A program made the position numbers and the translations under genes. The notes beneath the pieces were generated by a model. The model saw only the letters and a list, made by a program, of their open reading frames with translations, was not told the DNA's origin and did no database searches. Below, piece by piece: positions 55,252 to 64,000 of a stretch of 64,000 bases of DNA (position 1 is its first letter; the number at the start of each line of letters is the position of its first letter). This stretch comes from Nectonema munidae. Its lineage: Eukaryota; Nematomorpha; Nectonematoida; Nectonematidae. The DNA lies in NCBI GenBank assembly GCA_030549495.1, contig JAUIRK010000388.1:1-64000 (forward strand), read 5' to 3'.

Positions 55252-57607
55252 CCCTTATTACCCCTTCAATTCGATGCTACACATTACCCCTTCGGGTCCA
55301 AAATGGCCCATGTCTGTTTTTTTGTAATTGTTTTTTATTTTTTTTTCTGTTACCTAAATCATTGTATTATTTCTAAATACACATGACGTTCATAGATAAA
55401 ATTTTCAAAATTTTACTCTATTATTGCTGGTGAAAATTCGTATTTTCTTTTATTTGAAACCTTGGCAAACAAACAGAATTATTAAAAATTTTATTTAAAA
55501 AAGATATAACAAATAAAAGTGTCAAATACACTTTTTACAGACACGTACATAATGTTCCTTGCATGCATGTTTGTCACATAAAAAGCATACTGAGTCAAAC
55601 TTTTTGTCTCCTTCACACATATGACACCTACTCCGAATTCTTTTTTTTCTTTCACATCTAAGTTTTCATTGGAAAATCCTCTTTTTATTTTTTCAACCAA
55701 GTTTTTTGATGTAACATTCCTTGGCATAGTTTTTCTTGTTTCAATGTGCTCCTTTACTAGTTGCTTTCCTAAATTGTCAAGAAAAAGTCTTCTTTTGTAA
55801 GGACATCCTGTCTGCCAATTTTTAATCGTTTCACAAAAAAGTACAAACGCATTAAGTGCAGATATATCCACAATGTTATAAAAAAGTACACATCGACCAT
55901 CTGCTTGTTCTTCTAGAAACAGTGTAGTAAGATGTGAGCTGATCAAATGTATCCACGCCTGCTTTTGTTTTGTTGTAGTCCTTTATCATCAATGGAGTTT
56001 TTTTCAAGTTATTTTCAACTTCTTTATCATGATGATAAGTACTTTGTAAAACTACAGATTTATACTTTTTAGGCATATAAGATAAAATTGTAACGTCTTC
56101 ATTGAAGTAAAAAAGAGAACTATACTGAAGACGACCTTTACATGAACTAAATCCATCCGGTAAAGACTTCTTGTTTTTTCTTATAGTCCCGACCGAAGTA
56201 ATTTTATTTTTTAGGAGTTTTTGTGCTAGTGAAAATGAAGAAAAAAAATTATCAAAGGTTAAGTTATGACCTTTGAGTCCTTGCGAAAGACTCATAACAA
56301 TGTTCTCCGCTAAATTTGTTTGAACTGTGTCGAAGTTTTTGCCCAGATACGGTTGGATGCGCCATGCATAACTTGATGAAGCATCGCATAATATCCAAAA
56401 CTTGAGGCCGTATTTGGCTGGTTTTTTTCGGCATATATTGCCTAAAAGGAGCTTTGCCACGGAAACTTTTCAATTGTTCGTCAACAGTAGCAAAGAAGTT
56501 CAAGTTATAATATCTTTCAGGCAATCTACTCCACTCTTCCCATAAATCTCGTATAGCTGCAAATTTGTCCTTTTCTCTTCTTTTGCTTCTTGATTTTTGA
56601 TCATCAAATCTTATTGTGCAGCAAAGTTCTTCAAACCGATGTCTAGTCATTGTTGCTGGAAAAATTGGCCGTCCGTTCTCATTGCTCCATAAGTTTTTTG
56701 TAGATTCGTTTTTAGACTTATACACACCAAGCAAAATCAAAACGCCTAAAAATGCTTTCAGCTCTACTTCGTTTAAAATCATCCATTTATCTTTGAATTT
56801 TTCTTCATCTTTAATATTTGTATTTGTAATAATCATTTGAAGAATTTTTGGCGTAAAAAAAAGTAAGAATGCGGACTGTTCATCTGTTATTTGGGAAAGA
56901 GCATGTGTTGTCGGGCCTGGTTTTGCAAGAATGATATTGGTAGATGAACGCCTTCCTAAATTATTTGGAGGATCTACGTTCCAACGTGTCATACCATCTT
57001 TAGAAAAAACACTCTTATCAAAATGCTCTTGAGAATCATTTTCATAGGTACAATCATCTGAACTAGTGGTGTCTTCTTGTACAGAAAGGTGATCTTCAAG
57101 TTCAGAAAGAAAGTCATCATTCTTAGAAGAATCTAAAGACGATGGCTCACTTAAAATTCTTTTTTTAGATATTTTCAATATGATATTTGACATTTTAGCA
57201 GAATGGAGTAAGAAAAAAATTTCAAAAAATTTTTAAAAATAAGTAAACTAAGTGATCAGCGAGCTTTACAGGAAGTATATCAACTTTATAATTTTTTTAT
57301 CTGAAATAAATATATTATCGTTGTTTATATCTAATACAAAAAATATTGTTACTTTTAAAAATTTGAATTTTAAAGCATGTTATTAAAAAAAAATACATTG
57401 TACAAAATGGACCCGAAGGGGCCTAGTGTGACTTTTTTTCTCACCGTTGTATCAATCTTCTAATAAACTAAAAATGCATCAAAAAATCTTTATTCATACA
57501 TATAAAATAAAGTCACGATGTATCAAAAAAATATTTTCTATCAAAAAAATTTTTTTAGAGTTTTAAAATAGAAAAAAACCAAAATGGACCCAAAGGGGTA
57601 ATAAGGG
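55252..57607 (-). mobile_element. Full-length piggyBac element
   Basis: The left terminus CCCTTATTACCCCTT at 55252 and right terminus (reverse-complemented) CCCTTATTACCCCTTTGGGT at 57607 are inverted repeats. TTAA is present on the right (57608-57611) and lost on the left. An internal inverted repeat 'CCCCTTCGGGTCCAAAATGG' lies about 25 bp inside the left end, and its complement about 190 bp inside the right end. This is the asymmetric terminal plus internal repeat layout known for piggyBac. One transposase gene on the minus strand fills the 2.36-kb element. Confidence 0.85.
55522..57193 (-). pseudogene. piggyBac transposase, nearly intact, three frame changes at homopolymers
   Basis: Starts MSNIILKISKKRILSEPSSL at 57193, with an acidic serine-rich N-terminus as usual. 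Core blocks are 'LNEVELKAFLGVLILLGVYK', 'RHRFEELCCTIRFDDQKSRS' and the first catalytic aspartate in 'FFATVDEQLKSFRGKAPFR'. After a frame change at an A/T run near 56415 come 'AKYGLKFWILCDASSSYAW', the second aspartate in 'HNLTFDNFFSS', 'SVGTIRKNKKSLPDGF' and the third in 'KTKAGVDTFDQLTSYY'. After a second change near 55878 comes 'LFYNIVDISALNAFVLF'. After a third near 55645 comes the cysteine-rich finger 'CHMCEGDKKF...CFLCDKHACKEHY...CKKC', ending 55522. All three aspartates and the finger are present. Each break fits a one-base length difference in a run of A or T. Confidence 0.9.
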
Positions 57608-57611
57608 TTAA

Positions 57612-58340
57612 AAGTTATTATAAAAGGAAAATCATTGCAAAATGTTACAAGTTATTTTACTTTTTTTAGATTTTTGAATGATGCTGAGAAAAATGAAGTA
57701 ATGCAATCTTAATTTATTATTTGATTTTTGTTTGCACAATTTTATATTTATTTTATATCCTTTTTTGAGACTCTAACTAACTTACACTTATTCTTATACA
57801 CTAAAAAGAATGAAAAATTCCAATACCAAGTTTTCTAACTTTAGTTCTGTTTTACATTTTTGATAGAAATTACCTCAGAAAAGTTAATTTGGATATGTTT
57901 TTTATTTATTTTTCTCAATAAAACATTTTAATTTTTTAGGAAGAAGAAATGGAACAACTGAAAATGAATGAATGGTTTTTTTCATTCAATAAAATTTTCA
58001 ACTTTTTTTATTGTTAAACAAAGGCTTTCCATATCCTCTCCATGCCTTTGACCAAAATTATAGTCTTTTAAAAAGATTTCAAACTTTCTATAATTTTTTT
58101 CTTTTGGCTGATATCAACTTTTCCACTGAAAAGCGATATCGCTATCATTTCTTAACTAAGATACTAAAGATGATTCTTGAAAACTTTTTTTGAAGATGGA
58201 TACATGTTTGTTTCTCCAATGAAAAAATTTATCAGCATCAAGTCGTTCAAAACTGTATCTTCAGCGATGTCAGCTGTGAACCACCAAGGCAAATAAGTAA
58301 AAATTCAAAAGTTAACAAAACATATCATTTTTTCTAATTG
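57612..58340. other. Gene-free stretch
   Basis: AT-rich with no gene recognised. The open frame at 58011-58193 is not supported by any family feature. Confidence 0.35.
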
Positions 58341-58355
58341 ACTTGATGACAAAAA

Positions 58356-59440
58356 TTATTCTTTAACTCCTGTAAAAAAAATTTTTTTCGGTATAAAAAT
58401 TTTCAAACAATAAATAATTATTTCCATCCATCTTGCTTTGTTTATAGAATCTGGTACTCTGAATTTAACAAAACTCTTTTCACCATCAAGATACATTAGG
58501 TTTAAAAGAAGAAGCTCTTTGTAGTCGTTTCTAACATATTTCTTCATCAACATACCTTTTAAAAAATCAATGAATCTACTTTTATCTTTACTTCCCTCAT
58601 AAAAAGTGTAGTTGCATTGCTCGTTTCAAGACAAAACGTTATTTTTTTTCTGAATTTATTAAAGAGATCATATTCTAGTCCAGATGTGTCATAAATTTTT
58701 GTTACTTCCCATATTTTTTTCAAAAGTGTTAAGACTTGTGGTATCAAATATCATTGTTTTGACAAATTGTTTACAACCCTTTATAAGAAGTTATCAAGGG
58801 CACACCACATAACCATGTCTAAGTTCGAAACAACGACAGGCATTCGCTCTTCGTAATGGAACTTAGTTTTCAATTTAGGAAGCAATTTTCCATCCCAGTG
58901 CAAATTCAAAAACATTTTTCTCTTCCAAGACTTTTTTATATTGTTGGCCGTTTCTTTTACAACTTTATATTTATAAGCTTGAGAAGCATGTAGATTTATT
59001 TTACTAGAGTCACATTGGCAAGCTTCAATGAAAGATTGGAGAATTGTAGCAGATGCTGTTGGTGAAACATTGTTTCTAATGAATCTAGAAACTACGCTTT
59101 CTCTTTTCAAAATATCATAAGGTACAAAAATACTTGTTCCAGTTTTTTTACATCTTTTGTGTGATTTTCTTTTTAAAATATTTGTGTTATCTTCTAAACT
59201 TTATTCATCATCACTTTCTGAATACTTTCTTTCGACAATAGTTTCTATTTTCTTTGGAGTATAAATTTTTGTCTTTTCTTTCTTTTTCAACCAAAGAAAA
59301 CCCTTTAACATCTACATTACAATAAGAAGCGTTTTTTCTATCATTTATCATTTTTTCTAAGAATAGGGTATCCGCATTGATTTCTTCTTTTTCAAAAGCA
59401 GTTTTCCCCTTTTTCATTTTTATCATTTTCTCTAAAACAT
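58356..59440 (-). pseudogene. Decayed transposase-like gene with 'HWDGKLL / FDTTS' blocks
   Basis: Three minus-strand open pieces in order. A lysine-rich N-terminus (59211-59426) comes first. A middle part (58781-59110) has 'VSPTASATILQSFIEACQCD' and 'NLHWDGKLLPKLKTK' followed by RMPVVVSN. In another frame 'TMIFDTTSLNTF' (about 58750) sits where related proteins have CFDTTASNTG. Last, 58356-58553 has 'YVRNDYKELLLLNLMYLDGE' and 'SINKARWMEIIIYCLKIF'. This combination (HWDGK, FDTTxxN, ARWM) marks a multi-copy family I know from cnidarian, aphid and crustacean genomes, usually annotated as uncharacterized and probably transposon-derived. I cannot assign its superfamily. The cysteine/histidine middle segment (ACRHH in relatives) is lost. 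Frame changes and stops make it a relic. Confidence 0.6.
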
Positions 59441-59909
59441 TATGATCACTTCAATAATATGCACCAACTTGTCAAATCCCTGTTCCTGGTATAATTTCAC
59501 TAGGTAAATTACACCTTTTATAAAAAACTCGCCTTAGAAGAAACCTCGTTTATAATTTTTGATTATTGCCGATAAATCCATCATAGCTCATAAAATTTCT
59601 TTGTAATTTTTGACACTCCTGTAATTGTATAATAATTGGTTCTAAGAGAAGGATGAGATGTGGAGAAGAATGATATTTTTTTACTCTTTTGATCTTACCG
59701 CTTTTCTAAACACATGTATGCGAGTCTCAAGTCGCTGTAATTTTCCTCATCACTTCTAGTCAGCAATGGCTTGTGCATCACACTTGCAAACACATGTGCG
59801 TTGAATATATCACTTCTTTCATCTTTCTAATCTTACTTCTTTCATTATTTCTAATACCATTGTTTTTATCCTTGAAAGCTGTTTAATTTTGTTCTTATTA
59901 ACTGTTATT
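59441..59909. other. Upstream flank of the Tigger gene
   Basis: No gene. A Tigger terminal repeat is expected here but I cannot point to one; 'gcgagtctcaagtcgctgta' near 59719 is the best, weak, candidate. Confidence 0.3.
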
Positions 59910-61052
59910 ATGGATGCGCCTATATCTTCTAAACGCAAAAGTTTTGATATTGGAACAAAATATCGTGCTATCACTGCTGCTGAATCTAACTTGAGATCAA
60001 AATCAACGATAGTTAAAGAGTTCAATGTACCGCTTAATATGTTAATATCTTGGTTGAAATCTTCTGATATAATCAAACAATCTTATGAAAAAAGTGAGAT
60101 AAAGCGAAAAAGATTAAGAAAAAGTTTTTACCCTGATATTGAGGAGGCTGTTTTTCTCTGGTTCAAAAATGCCAGAGTTCAAATCATTCCCGTTTCAGGA
60201 CCTACACTCTCAGCTAAAGCTAAAAAATTTGCTTCAGATTTAAACCATCATGAGTTTAAATGTAGTGAAGGTTGGCTTCACCGATTCAAAAAACGCGATA
60301 ATATCACTTTCCGGAAAATTTGCGGTGAAGCAAAAGATGTTCCAGCAGAGCCTTTAAACGAATGGTTTGATAACATTTTACCACAAATTTTAAACACATA
60401 CGAACCCGAAGATATTTATAATGTTGACGAGACGGGTTTATTTTTTAAATTGTTACCTTCTTCATCATTTGTGCTAAAAAGGAGAAGAATGCAATGGGGG
60501 AAAGCTGTCCAAAGAAAGGTTGACGTTATTAGTAGGAGCTAACATGGCAGGTAAAGATAAACTTCCTTTACTGGTGATTGGTAAATCCTTAAAACCCCGT
60601 TGTTTTACAAATATTAAATCTTTGCCAACAGAATATAAAGCGAACAAAAAAGCTTGTATGGGTACTTCAATATTTCTTTCATGGCTGGAAAAACTTGACA
60701 CTCGTTTTCGATCTGAAAAGCGACACGTTGTTCTTATATTAGACAATGTAGCATCTCATTCAAAAATAACGTTAACAAATATAACTCTACAATTTTGCCA
60801 GCAAATACAACGTCGTCCCGTACACAACCTATGGACCAAGAAGTTATAAAAAACTTAAAATTTCATTATAGAGTGACTTTAGTTGAAAAACTGATTACAG
60901 CTGTTGACAAGGGCTCTACTTATTCTATCAACGTTCTCGATGCTCTTCATATGATCCGGCAAGCATGGTCTTCAGTAACTAATGAAACTATTCAAAATTG
61001 TTTTAAACACGCCAGATTTGTGCAATCTATGGAAGAAAACACAAGTGTTTAA
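59910..61052 (+). pseudogene. Tigger-type pogo transposase cut short by insertion of P1
   Basis: The best start is ATG 59910 (MDAPISSKRKSFDIGTKYRA), since relatives begin close to the first helix-turn-helix; the frame also opens earlier, at 59889. The Psq/CENP-B domain runs to about residue 60, then the second CENP-B domain ('FLWFKNARVQIIPVSGPTLS', 'SEGWLHRFKKRDNI'). In DDE_1 the first catalytic aspartate is in 'DIYNVDETGLFFKLLP'. After a frame change at an A run near 60478 come 'ERLTLLVGANMAGKDKLPLL' and the second aspartate in 'VVLILDNVASH'. After another at a T run near 60797 come 'PANTTS' and the third in 'TQPMDQEVIKNLKFHYR'. The frame ends 'NCFKHARFVQSMEENTSV', and the stop is supplied by the TTAA at 61049-61052, where P1 copy C begins. 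The C-terminal tail lies elsewhere or is lost. Confidence 0.85.
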
Positions 61053-61149
61053 CCCTATTAGTGCTGGGCAAAATTTGTCCGCTCAAGTGCTGGGGGGCGT
61101 AAAGTGCCCCCTATTTTTCCCAGAGATTAATAAATTTTTATAAATATTT

Positions 61150-62240
61150 TTAATGTTACATATATATTTTAACGATGCTGAATTCAGTGGTGATGTCCAT
61201 TTTTTATCAAAATCAATCAAACCTATCAAAAAATTGATTTATATTTGACAGCTCATCTCAAAAAGGAACTTTTTATCTAAATAAGTATATAAAGTTTTTT
61301 ACACATGTATACCCATTTTAAAGTATGCTGAATTCAGTGGTGATATTCATTTTTTTTATGAAAATCAATCAAACCTGTCAAAAAATTGATCTAAATGTGA
61401 CAGCTCATCTCAAAAAAGAACTTTTTATCTAAATAAGTATATAAAGTTTTTTACACATGTATACCCATTTTCAAGTAAGCTGAATTCAGTGGTGATATTC
61501 ATTTTTTATGAAAATCAATCAAACCTGTCAAAAAATTGATCTAAATGTGACAGCTCATCTCAAAAAGGAACTTTTTATCTAAATAAGTATATAAAGTTTT
61601 TTACACATGTATACCCATTTTAAAATATGCTAAATTCAGTGGTGATATTTATTTTTTTATGAAAATCAATCAAACCTGTCAAAAAATTGATCTAAATGTG
61701 ACAGCTCATCTCAAAAAAGAAACTTTTTATCTAAATAATTATATAAAGTTTTTTACACATGTATACCCATTTTCAAGTAAGCTGAATTCAGTGGTGATAT
61801 TCATTTTTTATGAAAAGCAATCAAACCTGTCAAAAAATTGATCTAAATGTGACAGCTCATCTCAAAAAGGAACTTTTTATCTAAATAAGTATATAAAGTT
61901 TTTTACACATGTATACCCATTTTCAAATATGCTGAATTCAGTGGTGATATTCATTTTTTATGAAAATCATTCAAACCTGTCAAAAAAAGTGATTTACATA
62001 TGACAACTCATCTCAAAAAAGAAACTTTTTATCTAAATAATTATATAATGTTTTTTACACACATATACCCATTTTCAAGTAGGCTGTGTTTACTGGTTAT
62101 ATTCCTTCTTTTTTTTTATAAAAAATTAGTCAAACCTGACAAAATAATTTAAATATGACAGCCCATGTCAAAATTAAAATTTTGATTCTTTTAAAGTTTT
62201 TTATACATTTCAAGTATGCAGAATTTAATGGTGATGTTCA
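61150..62240 (+). repeat. P1 array 1 in copy C, seven to eight units
   Basis: 'gctgaattcagtggtgat' (or a variant) starts at 61177, 61327, 61479, 61629, 61781, 61931 and 62083. The spacings are 150, 152, 150, 152, 150 and 152 bp, then 135 to a diverged last unit. The alternation suggests duplication of two-unit blocks. Confidence 0.85.
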
Positions 62241-63399
62241 TTTTTTATGAAATCAATAAAACCTGTCAAAAAATCGATTAAACCTGTAAATCAATGTCAA
62301 ATATATAAACATAAAAATAACTTCTACTTGCAGTATTTCTCTGGTAATTATTTTCTTAATTTATTTAATAAACCAACTTTAGGTGTTTAATTCACTCAAA
62401 ATATTTCATTCTACAGTAACTTATGTAACTCGATAGGACCTACATCTTTTCGGCTACAAATTCGTTATCGGCTCGTAGTCTCTACGTCATATTATAATTT
62501 ACAGTATGTAATTTTGGTATTCATTCTATGATGATCCTTTTTTGGTAGCTCTTTTTTCATTAGAAATTTATATTCTTCAATGTGTGTTCGAAAATTTTTT
62601 TATAAGGATAAAATTACTTTTTTCCTCTCTCAAAGCATTCTGATTAAAGAATCTTTTTGGTGATCTTAGACTTTTTTTATCAGTATCGTGTATTTTATTA
62701 TCAAGCCTGAATATTTGTCAACCAATCTTATTTCAAAGGATTTTTTCTGATGAATCATTCGTGATGTTGATTGTTCAATTACAAAAAGTTGTCAACGTTC
62801 TTCATCTAAAAAATTATCTCTTTGACACAAAAGGAAAAAGATGGACAAATTCAATTTAAATTAAAAATATCTTGATAGTGACTAAATTCTCACATATTGG
62901 CACCTGTGCTATTTTTGATAAATCTGACCTATTCTAAATTTTCAGATTTCCTACCCATCTTAGATAAATGTTAACTGTAATCCTAGATGATAGATTTAAA
63001 TATTTTTCATTTGTAAAAGAGAAACTTTTTTTTTAGTCAAAATCTTTTTTGAAGCATCTAATATTATATAATTAAACCACTTCCTAGTTCATTAGAACAT
63101 TGTAGATCTTCCATTTAGTCAAGATACATATTTTTTTTAATTATTTGTTTTGATCACATGTTCTCTTTTCAATTAGTTTTCAACTTGGTTCCTTCTCTCA
63201 TACAAATTTTCAAAAGATTTTATAATACGTTTTATTTTTTTTAATAAATATTTCATACCTAAGATGATTGTAGAAAGTATTATAAGCCAAAATATACAAA
63301 AAAAAAAAGTATATTTTTACTATATACCTAATATGCAGCCATTTTTTGAAATTTTTTTACAGAACTGTTTTTCAGGCACACATTACTAATTCAATTGCC

Positions 63400-64000
63400 A
63401 CTTCGAGATATTTTTTAACCGTATTATCCAAAATCCAGTACAGAAATAAAATAAGCATAGTCGATTTGGTATAAAACAGATATTTTATTTTTTTGAAAAT
63501 ATTTTTGAAAACAGTATCTTGAAGTAAACCGCAAATCTTATTCAAGCTTTCAGATATTTTAAAAACATAAATGCCAAACCTGAGTCCAAAAATGAAACCA
63601 GCATCTTTCATTTGGCATAAAACACATATTTTATTTAAATTTCAAAAATATTTCGGCAGACATTAGACGTAAATCGAAAATTTATTGACACTTTCAGACA
63701 TTTAAAATCTCTAAATGCAAAAAATGATTTCAGAAATAAAAATTATCATGGTCGAATTGGTATAAAAACATATATTTCATGTAAAATTAGAGAGAATATT
63801 TTGGGATATAGTTTTCAAACATAAACCGCAAATTTGATTGACACTAGCAGTAAAACCTCTAAATGCGAAAACTGTGTTCAGAAATGAAATCATCATGATG
63901 TATTTGCTATAAAAACAAATTTTAGAACTAAACGCAAATTTAATTGATACTTATATGTATTTTCACATCCTAAACGTAAAAAATGAGTCCAGAAATTAAA
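63400..64000 (+). repeat. P1 array 2 in copy C (truncated by window end)
   Basis: Units with 'agtaaaccgcaaatct', 'ataaaaacatatatttcatg' and 'atgagtccagaaat' at about 150-bp steps, as in copy A. One unit near 63910 is shortened. Confidence 0.75.

Larger units (their letters stand above)
61053..64000 (+). mobile_element. Element P1, copy C: left terminus, array 1, core, start of array 2 (runs off window)
   Basis: The left terminus CCCTATTAGTGCTGGG begins at 61053 directly after TTAA. Another 'gtgctggggggcgtaaagtg' 'ccccct' hairpin follows within 60 bp. Array 1 spans about 61150-62240, the core about 62290-63380, and array 2 starts near 63400 and continues past 64000. The core lines up with copy A base for base over long stretches. 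This copy and copy D together define the family's two ends; no transposase is seen in either. Confidence 0.75.

Noticed and set aside
1-64000. LTR retrotransposon, retrovirus-like, Polinton or toxin gene
   Set aside because: I saw no capsid, protease, integrase or envelope-like translation and no long terminal direct repeats; the only reverse transcriptase is of the non-LTR type.

Overview
The window is AT-rich eukaryotic DNA from an animal, most likely an invertebrate. The evidence is a class B (secretin-type) G-protein-coupled receptor, a CR1/Jockey-like LINE, and a dense mix of piggyBac, hAT and pogo/Tigger DNA transposons. A crustacean such as a parasitic copepod would fit, but the sequence alone does not fix the species. 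There are no operons, CRISPR arrays or convincing tRNA/rRNA genes, and I recognised no LTR or virus-like element. The only clear host gene is the receptor at about 3.5-4.3 kb, and its frame changes twice near the end. A second candidate is a 1163-codon repetitive open frame at 20.5-24.0 kb.

Layout. 0-3.4 kb: gene-free. 3.5-4.3 kb: receptor. 4.8-8.0 kb: copy A of a large non-coding piggyBac-like element, called P1 here, which carries two different tandem arrays of about 150 bp. 8.0-9.6 kb: two hAT fragments on the minus strand. 11.3-19.0 kb: copy B of P1, inverted and broken up by a nest of other elements (pogo, a palindromic MITE, a hAT with a perfect 8-bp target duplication, and a second piggyBac). 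19.0-20.6 kb: a satellite with a 621-bp trimeric higher-order repeat. 20.6-23.9 kb: 48 full copies of a 69-bp minisatellite encoding a 23-residue NRGD repeat. 24.4-36 kb: mostly gene-free, with a hAT MITE (27.1 kb), a 69-bp perfect inverted repeat (28.8 kb), a 5'-truncated LINE (29.8-31.3 kb) and a decayed hAT gene (35.6-36.5 kb). 37.7-39.6 kb: right end of P1 (copy D) followed by a pogo C-terminus with a PCNA-binding-like motif. 41.5-43.7 kb: region bounded by long inverted repeats. 47.2-49.0 kb: an almost complete POGK-like pogo element with TA duplications. 49.0-51.3 kb: piggyBac, hAT and possible MULE fragments. 55.25-57.6 kb: a full-length piggyBac. 58.4-59.4 kb: a transposase-like gene of uncertain class. 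59.9-61.05 kb: a Tigger transposase cut by insertion of P1 copy C, which runs off the window.

The genes do not form a pathway. The region is a transposon graveyard in which elements landed in one another, so their relative ages can be read from the nesting. Many frame changes in otherwise good transposase genes lie at homopolymer runs. Some may therefore be sequencing or assembly errors rather than true decay.
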